64,000 bases of DNA, from the NCBI GenBank assembly GCA_024693065.1, contig JAILLP010000020.1:1-64000 (forward strand), given 5' to 3'. Within the stretch, counting starts at the first letter, position 1. Each line of letters opens with the position of its first letter. The position numbers were made by a program, and so were the translations under genes. This DNA is from Paludibacteraceae bacterium (GTDB taxonomy: Bacteria; Bacteroidota; Bacteroidia; Bacteroidales; Paludibacteraceae). Under the pieces are notes generated by a model, which saw only the letters and a program-made list of their open reading frames with translations, was not told the origin of the DNA and did not search any database. Below, one piece after another: positions 51,177-60,187 of the stretch.

Positions 51177-52334
51177 ATGGCATACGGATTTTCAACAAGG
51201 GCGATCCACAACGGAGAAGAGCCCGACTTCAGAGAAGGAGCAAGCGGCGACGTCGCAGTTCCTATACATTTAGCTACCACTTTCGCAAGAGAGAAAGCCA
51301 GTCATCCAACAGCAGGCTACGAATACACCCGCAGCCTCAACCCAACACGCAAAGCGTTGGAGGAGAAGTTAGCCGCATTGGACGGCGCGAAACACGGTCT
51401 CGCCTTTTCGTCAGGCTTAGCCGCCGCCTCGACACTGATCATATCACTGCTGAAGACCGGCGACAACGTGATCGGTTTCGACGACCTCTACGGTGGCACC
51501 AGACGACTGCTCAGCAACGTGTTCGTGAACTTCGGCATCACAACCACTTACGTCGACGCGACCGTTCCCGAGAACATCGAGCAGGCGATCAAACCTGAGA
51601 CGAGACTGATCTGGATAGAATCACCCACCAACCCATTGCTAAAAATCGCCGACATAAAAGCTATCGCACAAATAGCCAAGAAACACGGGCTCATCCTCGT
51701 GGTGGACAACACCTTCCTGTCACCCTACTTCCAAAAACCACTTGAGTTAGGGGCGGACGTGGTGGTCTACAGCACAACCAAATACATCGGAGGCCACAGC
51801 GACGCGTTAGGCGGATCCATCGTCCTGAACAACGATGAATTCTACCAGAAGATCGCCTACAACCAGAACGCTGTCGGTGCGGTGCTCTCACCATTCGACA
51901 GTTACCTGACCCTACGCGGTGCCAAGACGCTCGCCGTGCGCATGGAGCAACACCAGAGGAACGCGCAGGCGTTGGCCGAGTTCCTGCAACAATCGCCGAA
52001 AGTCAAGCGCGTACTCTATCCCGGTCTGAAAGATCACCCGCACCACGACATCGCAGCGGCGCAGACCACAGGCTTCGGTGGCGTCCTCTCGTTCGAACTG
52101 GAGGGAACACTCACGGACGCCGAGAACTTCCTGTCGAAGCTGAAACTCTTCTCGACCGCTGAGAGTTTGGGTGGCGTGGAAAGCTTGGCGGAGATACCAG
52201 CCATCATGACACACGCCTCCGTGCCGAAGGAGGTGCGCGAGAAGAACGGAATCTCCGACACGCTGATCCGCATCTCGGCAGGCATAGAAAACACGGAAGA
52301 TCTAATCAACGATTTCCGCCAAGCATTGAAATGA
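51177..52334 (+). CDS. Trans-sulfuration PLP enzyme (cystathionine gamma-lyase/gamma-synthase family, MccB-like)
   Basis: YEYTRSLNPTRKALEEKLAALDGAKHGLAFSSGLAA, YSTTKYIGGHSDALGG, LGGVESLAEIPAIMTHASVP. Confidence 0.88.
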   Translation: MAYGFSTRAIHNGEEPDFREGASGDVAVPIHLATTFAREKASHPTAGYEYTRSLNPTRKALEEKLAALDGAKHGLAFSSGLAAASTLIISLLKTGDNVIGFDDLYGGTRRLLSNVFVNFGITTTYVDATVPENIEQAIKPETRLIWIESPTNPLLKIADIKAIAQIAKKHGLILVVDNTFLSPYFQKPLELGADVVVYSTTKYIGGHSDALGGSIVLNNDEFYQKIAYNQNAVGAVLSPFDSYLTLRGAKTLAVRMEQHQRNAQALAEFLQQSPKVKRVLYPGLKDHPHHDIAAAQTTGFGGVLSFELEGTLTDAENFLSKLKLFSTAESLGGVESLAEIPAIMTHASVPKEVREKNGISDTLIRISAGIENTEDLINDFRQALK

Positions 52335-52376
52335 TACACTAAATAATTATTTATTAATCTGCAAAAAAGAAAAATT

Positions 52377-53204
52377 ATGGGCAAGATCAGACCCGAATTT
52401 CAGGAGAACGTTTCAGAAACGCTCTTGATTCCTCTCTTCATGAGGGCTAAAGAATCCAAGGAAAAAGATCCTATCATCACGGACAAGACGTCGGAAGATA
52501 TCCTTTCGATGGTAGATTATGACTTTAGCAAATTTTCTGCAGATGAACGATGTCAACTATGTGTGTCATTTAGAACTAAATATTTCGATAACGTATTGAA
52601 GAACTTTGTGAGCAAATACGACGATGCGGTGGTGGTGCTCGTCGCATGCGGACTGGACCCGCGCATTGAGCGTGTCGCCATCAGCAAGAAGTACCAAGCC
52701 TACGAATTGGACTTCCTGGACGTGATCAATCTGAGGCGGCAGTTCCTGCCAGAATCGTCCGACAACAAATATCTCACAGGCAATATCACAACCGACGGAT
52801 GGATCAAATCCATCAAGGAGGAGCACCCCAACGGGCACTTCCTGTTCATCCTGGAGGGGGTGGCGATGTACCTGACAGAGGAAGAGGTGAAGCGGGTTTT
52901 CCACAACATCGACGCGAACTTCGAAAACGCGGAAGTGTACATGGAGCGCATGAACAAGTACTTGAGCGAGCGTACCAACCTCCACGAATCCGTCAAGAAC
53001 ACCAAAGCCTCTTTCCGCTGGGGATGCGATAATCCGAGGCAAATCGAGCAATGGGTCAAATCCTTTAAGCTGACGGACGAGTATTACTACTACTCGGACG
53101 AGTTCAAGAAAATACGGAAGCGTATAGGCTTAAAGGCTCTACCGCTCAAATTCCTTCCCAAGCAAAGCCGTTCACTCGGCATCTGGGGATATGTGAAAAG
53201 TTGA
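52377..53204 (+). CDS. SAM-dependent methyltransferase, leucine carboxyl methyltransferase (PPM1/LCMT, TcmP-like) family
   Basis: VVVLVACGLDPRIERVA, ILEGVAMYLTEEEVKRVF. Confidence 0.78.
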   Translation: MGKIRPEFQENVSETLLIPLFMRAKESKEKDPIITDKTSEDILSMVDYDFSKFSADERCQLCVSFRTKYFDNVLKNFVSKYDDAVVVLVACGLDPRIERVAISKKYQAYELDFLDVINLRRQFLPESSDNKYLTGNITTDGWIKSIKEEHPNGHFLFILEGVAMYLTEEEVKRVFHNIDANFENAEVYMERMNKYLSERTNLHESVKNTKASFRWGCDNPRQIEQWVKSFKLTDEYYYYSDEFKKIRKRIGLKALPLKFLPKQSRSLGIWGYVKS

Positions 53205-53253
53205 AACATCAGCTAAAATTAGAGAGAATTGTTTAATAATTGGACTAAGAACT

Positions 53254-54057
53254 ATGTTTGATTTTAGCGAAGAGGAAATCAATCGATACTCCCGCCACAT
53301 TCTCTTGAAGGAGGTGGGCGTGGAAGGTCAGGAAAAAATCCGGAACGCCAAGGTCCTGGTTGTCGGGGCGGGAGGACTCGGTTCGCCGGTCATCCTATAC
53401 CTGGCGGCCGCCGGCGTCGGAACAATAGGCATCATCGACGGTGATGCGGTAGACCTAAGCAACCTGCAGCGTCAGATCATCCACACAACCCCCGACGTGG
53501 GCTACTCGAAGGCCCTCTCCGCCAAGGAGAAGGTCAATGCGCTCAACCCACTCGTCAACGCGATCGCCTACCAAGAGTTTCTAAAGGCGGACAATGCGCT
53601 GGATCTGTTCAAGGAGTATGATTTCATCGTGGATGCGACGGATAACTTCCCCGTAAAATACCTAATCAACGACGCTTGCGTCCTGACGGGCAAACCATTC
53701 AGCCACGGGGGTATCTTCCAGTTCGAGGGACAGACGTTCACCCACGTCCCGGGCAGCAACTGCTACCGATGCCTCTTCGACGCGCCACCAGAATCCGCAC
53801 CCTCCTGCGCACAAGCGGGAGTACTCGGAGCCATCGCTGGAATGCTGGGAACGATACAGTCCGCCGAGGTGCTCAAATACATCACGGGCGTGGGGGAACT
53901 GCTGACGGACCAACTCCTCACCTTCGATGCGAGGAGCATGGATTTCAGGAAGATGTCCATCCCTAAACGAGACGACTGTCCCGTGTGCGGCAAACAACCC
54001 ACCATCAAGCAACTCATTGAATACAAGCAGGTAAGCTGCGAACTAAAACAACAATAG
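53254..54057 (+). CDS. HesA/MoeB/ThiF family adenylyltransferase
   Basis: EEINRYSRHILLKEVGVEGQEKI, VVGAGGLGSPVILYLAAAGVG; Zn Cys pairs CYRC and CPVC. Confidence 0.92.
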   Translation: MFDFSEEEINRYSRHILLKEVGVEGQEKIRNAKVLVVGAGGLGSPVILYLAAAGVGTIGIIDGDAVDLSNLQRQIIHTTPDVGYSKALSAKEKVNALNPLVNAIAYQEFLKADNALDLFKEYDFIVDATDNFPVKYLINDACVLTGKPFSHGGIFQFEGQTFTHVPGSNCYRCLFDAPPESAPSCAQAGVLGAIAGMLGTIQSAEVLKYITGVGELLTDQLLTFDARSMDFRKMSIPKRDDCPVCGKQPTIKQLIEYKQVSCELKQQ

Positions 54058-54061
54058 AATC

Positions 54062-54547
54062 ATGGCGGACAATCAACAAAAAAAACTCTCAATCATCGCC
54101 TTTTCGGGCGAATTCGACAGACTCACCGCCGCCTTCACCCTCGCGACAGGGGCTGCGGCGGTAGGATATGAGGTGAACATATTCTTTACATTCTGGGGCC
54201 TCGACGCCATCAAGCGGAAGACCGGCAGAAGCCTCGTGGGTGGTACGTTTCTAACTAAGATCTTCGGTTTTTTGATGGGCGGACTGAAGAGCACACCCAC
54301 CAGCCGATTCAACTTTTTCGGCGCAGGTCCCCAGATTTTTAGATTCCTGATGAGAAAGAACAACGTCGCGACACTGGAGGAACTGGTGGAAGCCGCCATC
54401 GCCCTCGGCATCAACCTCTACGCCTGCGAAATGGCGATGCACGTTCTCGGTCTCAAACAATCGGACTTCATCCACGAAGTGAAGGACACGCTCGGCGTCG
54501 CATCCTTCCTGGAAATCTCTGAAGGTGGACGGACCCTATTCATCTAA
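54062..54547 (+). CDS. DsrE/DsrF-like family protein
   Basis: 161 aa, SIIAFSGEFDRLTAAFTLATGAAAVGYEVNIFFTFWGL; NLYACEMAMHVLGL. Confidence 0.82.
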   Translation: MADNQQKKLSIIAFSGEFDRLTAAFTLATGAAAVGYEVNIFFTFWGLDAIKRKTGRSLVGGTFLTKIFGFLMGGLKSTPTSRFNFFGAGPQIFRFLMRKNNVATLEELVEAAIALGINLYACEMAMHVLGLKQSDFIHEVKDTLGVASFLEISEGGRTLFI

Positions 54548-54607
54548 CTTTAGATTTTCACGTACAGCTATTCTTTCTTAGCACTCAACTCTTAATCATA
54601 AACTCAA

Positions 54608-54832
54608 ATGGCAACTCATACATTAGACATAACGAAGGAGCATTGCCCGATGACCTTCGTCAAGACGAAACTCAAATTAGCTCAAATCGCACAAGGAGAC
54701 ATACTCGAAGTGCTTCTGCTTGAGGGTGAGCCCCTTAATAACGTGCCCAAATCCGCAGCCGAACAAGGCTATCACGTGATAGGGATCTCTCACGTGGAAG
54801 GCAATGTGCATAAAGTAATCATCAAGAAATAA
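54608..54832 (+). CDS. TusA-family sulfur carrier/sulfurtransferase
   Basis: ATHTLDITKEHCPMTFVKTKLKLAQIAQGDILEVLLLEGEPLNNVPKS with C-P motif. Confidence 0.9.
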   Translation: MATHTLDITKEHCPMTFVKTKLKLAQIAQGDILEVLLLEGEPLNNVPKSAAEQGYHVIGISHVEGNVHKVIIKK

Positions 54833-55059
54833 TATTTACGTTCGCACATCCCCGAAGGAAATCTCACATAAACATCGTCCGGCACAACCGTTTTTTCCCC
54901 GATTTTCATACTTATTAATCCATATGTGGGAAGAAATCAGCCAAGATTTCAAGCGACACTTTTTCGCCACGAGTTCCCTTCATAGACAATTATTTTACTA
55001 CATTATACGAAATATTATTTTATTGGAATATTTTACTACAATAACATATACATATAGGC

Positions 55060-55120
55060 AAATACTCTAAAATTTTCATTTTTCTTGTAACAAACATACA
55101 TTTGCACTATCTTTGCAATA
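55060..55120 (+). promoter_or_regulatory. Promoter block shared with 49677-49740
   Basis: AATACTCTAAAATTTTCATTTTTCTTGTAACAAACAT then TATCTTTGCAATATCAAAA. Confidence 0.7.
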
Positions 55121-55139
55121 TCAAAAACGAGAGGTAAAA

Positions 55140-55322
55140 ATGAATAGGACAATTAACATACATACTACTTCGAACTCAATGCTTGGGAAGAACCTTCCCA
55201 AGATTGACGAGCGCCTATTCCATGCCTCAAACTATTCAGAATCTATAAAAATTTCTCGGCGGACACAGATGCGATGTTCCATGCACTGTTGTTGTTGCCG
55301 ATGTTGTATGCCGATCTGCTAA
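55140..55322 (+). CDS. Short cysteine-rich ORF/leader peptide, ends CSMHCCCCRCCMPIC
   Basis: 60 aa ORF paralogous to 49760-49954; tracked start 55113 is a TTG inside the promoter -7 box, ATG at 55140 preferred (GAGAGG upstream). Confidence 0.75.
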   Translation: MNRTINIHTTSNSMLGKNLPKIDERLFHASNYSESIKISRRTQMRCSMHCCCCRCCMPIC

Positions 55323-55328
55323 CACTCC

Positions 55329-55419
55329 ACATTCGGACAATCACAAAACGTTAAGGTTAACCCATTAGGGTGCGATCTTCAAGCTCTATTTTTTCCAAAA
55401 ATACGGGTTTGTCTTGTCC
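55329..55419 (+). promoter_or_regulatory. Conserved post-ORF RNA element (candidate attenuator) upstream of porin-metQNI
   Basis: 55329-55378 aligned with 49961-50010; GGACAA (55335-55340)/TTGTCC (55414-55419); T6 run at 55389-55394. Confidence 0.55.
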
Positions 55420-55563
55420 ACATTTTAATCAAAAGCGAAATAATACATTGTATATAAAGTAATTGCAATTACATAGCCAATAAAAAAAACTTAGGTTGAA
55501 CAGAAAAAAAAACGATATCGATTATGGAAATATGTTGTAACAATAAGAAAGGGTAAGCAAGAG

Positions 55564-55654
55564 GAAATCATGCGACGGGTTCGGAGGAGGGACCTCCCAT
55601 AAGCTTCGGGGATTTAACCCACATTTCATGAGAGACTCCCAAAAACTTCTCTCA
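55564..55654 (+). ncRNA. Candidate structured 5'UTR upstream of porin
   Basis: Nested GAAAT/ATTTC, GGGTT/AACCC, GGAGG/CCTCC and a separate TGAGAGA/TCTCTCA hairpin. Confidence 0.35.
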
Positions 55655-55704
55655 CAGAAAGTTAAGAAGAAATAAAAGTCAAAAACGATTAAAGACAGAA
55701 CACA

Positions 55705-57099
55705 ATGAAAAGAAATATATTTTACAAGGCATTAACATTATTCTTACTGTACGCGGCTACAGTGAATGCGCAAGAGGCCCAATCGGAAGCCATCAAGAAC
55801 CAAGAAGCGACGGAGGCAGTCGTAAGTGCGGAAAGCGCCTCCTCGAAGGATACCAAGAGGCAAAAACCCATTGAGACGATCAACAAGGACGTCACATCAG
55901 AGACCGCCAAGGAACTGATCCCTGCCGTAAGGTTCGGGGACGAAATAAAGGTGAAACTAGGAGGTTTCTTCCGGGCTGAGTATTACGTGGACAGCCGTGA
56001 GGTCGTGGGTGCGAGCGACGGACTTTTCGGGTTCTTCCCACAGGACGAGGTCTATGACACCAACGGAGACGACCTGAACGAAGTGGTCAGACAAAACTTC
56101 TCCACGCAAGCCACCCGTTTCACCGCAACGGTAGACGGGCCGAAGTTGGGGAAGGCAAGTTCAAAGGCATACGTGGAGTTCGACTTCTCCGGAGGAAACA
56201 CCGTGAATGTCAGGATGCGGCAGGCTTGGGCCAAATTCATCTGGCAGAAAGGCGAATTGCTCTTGGGTAAGGCATGGAACCCATTCTCAGACGTTCCTTT
56301 CCCTTACGTGGCCGGACTGCACATAGGCATACCTTTCCGAGCGTTCAATCGAGGCGATCAAATCCGCTACACGTTTAAACCGACAGACCGACTCAACCTA
56401 GTCGTGGCAGGCGTATACCAAACCGAGCATAAATCCATACTCGAGGAGTCGTCCAACAGCGACATCCGCCAGAACCCTGTGCCGGAGTTCCACCTGCAGC
56501 TGCGCTACGCCTCCCCTTCGTTCAGCGCCGGATTATTGAGTGAATTCAAAAGCATACGTCCCGCCACGAAGGTCACCAACGCCAACAGCGAAGTGTACAA
56601 GACGGACGAGAAAGTAAGCTCCTATGGATTAGGCTATTACCTACAGTTCGCAAAAGGGAAATTCGGTCTTAGAACAGGAGGTTTGTATGGTGAGAACCTG
56701 AGCGAATATTTCCAGCAAGGAGGCTACGCCGTGAAATCGATTGACGCGAAGACCGGCAGACGCACCTATTCCACCTCAAAAGTCACTTCGTACTGGTTCA
56801 ACCTCTCATACGGCAAAACGTGGGCGCCAAGCTTCTTCGTGGGCTACTCCAAGAACTTAGGATTCAACGATGACATCCTGGCAGGCGGTAATTTCTTCGG
56901 CAGATGGCAAAACGTGGACCACATATTCAGGCTATCCCCATCACTGAAGTTCTCCCACAAACAATGGACCCTCCAGGCCGAACTCGACTACAACCGTGTC
57001 GCTTACGGAGCCGTAGACTACGCTGACCACGGGAAGGTGAAGGACACACATGATGTCTCAAATGTCAGAGGTCTGCTAGCTGCCACATTCTTCTTCTAA
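55705..57099 (+). CDS. Outer-membrane porin-like beta-barrel protein
   Basis: Signal peptide (ALTLFLLYAATVNAQEA), alternating beta-strand pattern, C-terminal aromatic RGLLAATFFF. Confidence 0.8.
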   Translation: MKRNIFYKALTLFLLYAATVNAQEAQSEAIKNQEATEAVVSAESASSKDTKRQKPIETINKDVTSETAKELIPAVRFGDEIKVKLGGFFRAEYYVDSREVVGASDGLFGFFPQDEVYDTNGDDLNEVVRQNFSTQATRFTATVDGPKLGKASSKAYVEFDFSGGNTVNVRMRQAWAKFIWQKGELLLGKAWNPFSDVPFPYVAGLHIGIPFRAFNRGDQIRYTFKPTDRLNLVVAGVYQTEHKSILEESSNSDIRQNPVPEFHLQLRYASPSFSAGLLSEFKSIRPATKVTNANSEVYKTDEKVSSYGLGYYLQFAKGKFGLRTGGLYGENLSEYFQQGGYAVKSIDAKTGRRTYSTSKVTSYWFNLSYGKTWAPSFFVGYSKNLGFNDDILAGGNFFGRWQNVDHIFRLSPSLKFSHKQWTLQAELDYNRVAYGAVDYADHGKVKDTHDVSNVRGLLAATFFF

Positions 57100-57150
57100 A
57101 TCCAATCATCATAAAAACTCATTGTCTAACATTTAAAAAATTTGAATCGT

Positions 57151-58026
57151 ATGAAAAAGACTAAATTGATCACAATCGCATTGCTTATAGTATACTCATT
57201 CATCTCTTCATCATGCGGCAATGCATCCAAGGAATCCAGTGCAGACAGAAAAGATATCTCCGTAGGCTTCTCGCCTGGTCCTTATTCAGACCTCTTCAAA
57301 GCGGCCATCCAACCTGCCCTTGAGAAGAAAGGCTACAACGTGAAGGTGGTGGAATTCACAGACTGGGTGACTCCGAACCTCGCTTTGGCGAACAATGAAA
57401 TAGACGCCAACATTTACCAGAACACCCTGTACAGGCAGAATTTCTGCGACACGAAGGGCGTTGACCTGACGGCCACCTTCTCCGTGCCTACAGCGGCTCT
57501 CGGATTATATTCCGACAAGTACAAGGCGCAGAATGTTGACGAACTGAAAGCGCAACTGCAGCCGGGCGGAATCGTCTCCGTGCCTAATGATGCGGTCAAC
57601 CTGGCCCGTGCGTTACGCTTCCTCCGCTCGATCGGCTTGCTCACGATAAAATCCACGGTCGACGATAAAACGGCGACGGAGAACGACATCGACGAGAACC
57701 CGTTCGGCCTCAAGATCGTTCCATTGGAAGCCGCCCAGTTACCTCGTTCCCTGGATGGTAGCACGCTCGCGGTGATCCCAGGCAACTACGCCATCTCTTC
57801 CGGGCTGAAGCTCTCCTCCTCCATTGTCGGCGAGGCTTTGCCTTCAGAACTACTCATCTGGTTTGTCGTCAACACGAAAGACGCAAATGCCCAATTCGTG
57901 AAGGATGTGCAGGAGGCTTACGAATCCGAGGATTTCAAGAACTATTTCGAGGATCCGGCACATGAATATGACAGATTCCAGCGCCCGCAGTGGTATGTGG
58001 ATAAGTGGAATATACAAAACAGATAA
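57151..58026 (+). CDS. metQ: MetQ/NlpA family methionine-type ABC transporter substrate-binding lipoprotein
   Basis: Lipoprotein signal FISSSCGN; ISVGFSPGPYSDLF, VKVVEFTDWVTPNLALANNEIDANIYQN; upstream of metN/metI. Confidence 0.9.
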   Translation: MKKTKLITIALLIVYSFISSSCGNASKESSADRKDISVGFSPGPYSDLFKAAIQPALEKKGYNVKVVEFTDWVTPNLALANNEIDANIYQNTLYRQNFCDTKGVDLTATFSVPTAALGLYSDKYKAQNVDELKAQLQPGGIVSVPNDAVNLARALRFLRSIGLLTIKSTVDDKTATENDIDENPFGLKIVPLEAAQLPRSLDGSTLAVIPGNYAISSGLKLSSSIVGEALPSELLIWFVVNTKDANAQFVKDVQEAYESEDFKNYFEDPAHEYDRFQRPQWYVDKWNIQNR

Positions 58027-58042
58027 AACACAATTGTTTTTC

Positions 58043-58076
58043 ATAGATGCTTGATCGATACGGGTCAAGCATCTAT
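58043..58076 (+). promoter_or_regulatory. Intercistronic hairpin between metQ and metN
   Basis: ATAGATGCTTGA ... TCAAGCATCTAT perfect 12-bp stem, 10-nt loop. Confidence 0.7.
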
Positions 58077-58100
58077 TCACCCATCAAAAAGAGTTTAGAG

Positions 58101-59117
58101 ATGATAAAATTCGACAAAGTAAGTGTATCATTTTCAGACAAGAAGGACCATACGGTGAATGCGGTCAGGAACGTCTCCTTCGAGATAGGAAAGGGAGAGA
58201 TATGGGGAATCGTAGGCACGAGTGGCGCAGGCAAGAGCACGCTTCTCCGCACGGTCAACCAGCTGCAACTCCCCACTGGCGGTCGAACGATAGTGGATGG
58301 TGTGGACATAAGTAGCCTATCTGGGAAAGAATTGGCGAAGTTCCGCCACTCCATCGGTATGATTTTCCAGCAGTTCAACCTTGTCAGCACCAAGACAGTG
58401 GCACAGAACGTGGCTTTCGCCATGGAGATAGCGGGGCGAAGCCAAGAGGAAATTAAACAACGAGTGCCCGAACTGTTGGAGCTTGTCGGCTTGGCTGATC
58501 GCGCGGATGTATATCCGAACACTTTAAGTGGCGGACAGAAACAGCGCGTGGGAATCGCCCGCGCCGTGGCCAACAACCCCAAGATCCTGCTCTGCGACGA
58601 GGCCACTTCGGCATTGGACCCGGAAACCACCAACGACGTGTTGGAACTCCTAAAAAAGATCAACGTCAAGTTCGGCATCACGATAGTGCTTATCACCCAC
58701 GAACTGGATGTGGTCAAGAAGATTTGCCAACGAGTGGCTGTGATGAACAAAGGCGAGGTGGTGGAGTTAGGCGAAGTGTTTGATGTCTTCACGAAACCAC
58801 GGCACGAATTCACGAAGACGCTCCTGTCGCACACCTTCGACCTCGATCTCCCCGAGCGCCTGACGCAAGACCACACGAAGCCTTTGGTGAGGATCGTATA
58901 CAATGGCGAAAAGGCGGAGGATTCAATCGTTTCCAACGTGGTGAAGCATTACGCGATAGACGTGAATATCCTGCACGGCAAGATTGAATATATCAACGAC
59001 AAACCTTTCGGCATACTGATCGTCCAATTGATCGGTGCGCAAGACGAGTTGGCCAAAGGATTAGATTATTTGAGTAAGAACACTTATAGAACGGAGGTGA
59101 TAAATGAACGAAACTAA
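58101..59117 (+). CDS. metN: Methionine-type ABC transporter ATP-binding protein
   Basis: GTSGAGKSTLLRTVNQLQLPTGG, LSGGQKQRVGIARAVANNPKILLCDEATSALDPE; C-terminal NIL-like domain. Confidence 0.94.
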   Translation: MIKFDKVSVSFSDKKDHTVNAVRNVSFEIGKGEIWGIVGTSGAGKSTLLRTVNQLQLPTGGRTIVDGVDISSLSGKELAKFRHSIGMIFQQFNLVSTKTVAQNVAFAMEIAGRSQEEIKQRVPELLELVGLADRADVYPNTLSGGQKQRVGIARAVANNPKILLCDEATSALDPETTNDVLELLKKINVKFGITIVLITHELDVVKKICQRVAVMNKGEVVELGEVFDVFTKPRHEFTKTLLSHTFDLDLPERLTQDHTKPLVRIVYNGEKAEDSIVSNVVKHYAIDVNILHGKIEYINDKPFGILIVQLIGAQDELAKGLDYLSKNTYRTEVINERN

Positions 59118-59766
59118 CTATTCCGAACTGGCAAGCAACTTGTTGCCAGCGTTCGGGGAAACATTGGAAATGTGCGGAATAGCACTATTATTGGCAATCA
59201 TATTGGGCATTCCATTAGGCGTGTTGTCTTACATCACGAGCAAGCGCAGCATCTGTCAAAACAGGTTCGTCAACTTATTGGTCAGCTTCATCCTGAACGT
59301 CATCATGTCCACTCCGTTCGTCATCCTGCTCGTGCTGCTGTTGCCATTCACGAAGTTTGTGGTCGGCACCTCCATAGGACCCGAGGCCGCGTCGGTACCA
59401 TTGGGTATCGTAGCCATCGCCTTCTACGCACGTTTGGTGGAGGGCAATCTGCATGGCGTGGACAAAGGCGTGATAGAGGCTTCTGTGGCCATGGGAGCCA
59501 CATGGTTCAAGATCGTCACCAACGTCTTGTTGCCAGGCGCTTTCAGTGGCATGATCCGTGGACTAACCGTCTTGGCCGTCACGCTGGTGGGCTATTCGGC
59601 CATGGCCGGCATAGTGGGCGGCGGTGGCGTCGGCGACCTTGCCATACGGTTCGGCTACTATCGCTACCAAACAGATGTCATGATCATTACGGTGCTCTTA
59701 CTGATCGGGTTGGTACAAATCATCCAGACAATCGGGGAAAAGGCTTCCCAAAAAGCACAAAAATAG
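59104..59766 (+). CDS. metI: Methionine-type ABC transporter permease
   Basis: Polytopic 220 aa, FSGMIRGLTVLAVTLVGYSAMAGIVGGGGVGDLAIRFGYYRYQTDVM. Confidence 0.95.
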   Translation: MNETNYSELASNLLPAFGETLEMCGIALLLAIILGIPLGVLSYITSKRSICQNRFVNLLVSFILNVIMSTPFVILLVLLLPFTKFVVGTSIGPEAASVPLGIVAIAFYARLVEGNLHGVDKGVIEASVAMGATWFKIVTNVLLPGAFSGMIRGLTVLAVTLVGYSAMAGIVGGGGVGDLAIRFGYYRYQTDVMIITVLLLIGLVQIIQTIGEKASQKAQK

Positions 59767-59812
59767 GGCGACTATAAACAGTACATAAGAAACCATAGTA
59801 TTTTGTAACGAA

Positions 59813-59854
59813 AGGCATTGCTCCGCGACGGATGTTCGGGCAATGTCTTTTTTT
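59813..59854 (+). terminator. Rho-independent terminator after metI
   Basis: GGCATTGCTCCG...CGGGCAATGTC followed by T7. Confidence 0.85.
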
Positions 59855-60187
59855 ACAAGATATGATTCTCAGACACTTACTAATCATCCATTGACGGTGG
59901 GCGATTTGAAATCATCCAATCCAAACCAATCTACTCGTTAGACTAAAAGAATCGTCCATCTATAAATCCTAAACCAGAAAGGAGGAATCCATTTGGATCA
60001 TATTTCCCCAAAGTGTTTTATTCTACCAAACAGGTTTCACCAATACAATCAACAATACAAACATTCCATATATAAATAAGAAAATAGAATTGTTATCCAT
60101 ACTTTATACTAGTATTTGGATAAAATATCCCATCAACATACCTTTGCAAAGTAAAACAACAAATCAACTAAAAAAAACAGAAAAGAC

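Noticed and set aside
55113-55139. Upstream TTG start of the second poly-Cys ORF
   Set aside because: Lies within TATCTTTG promoter element, so upstream of the likely transcription start; ATG at 55140 matches copy 1.
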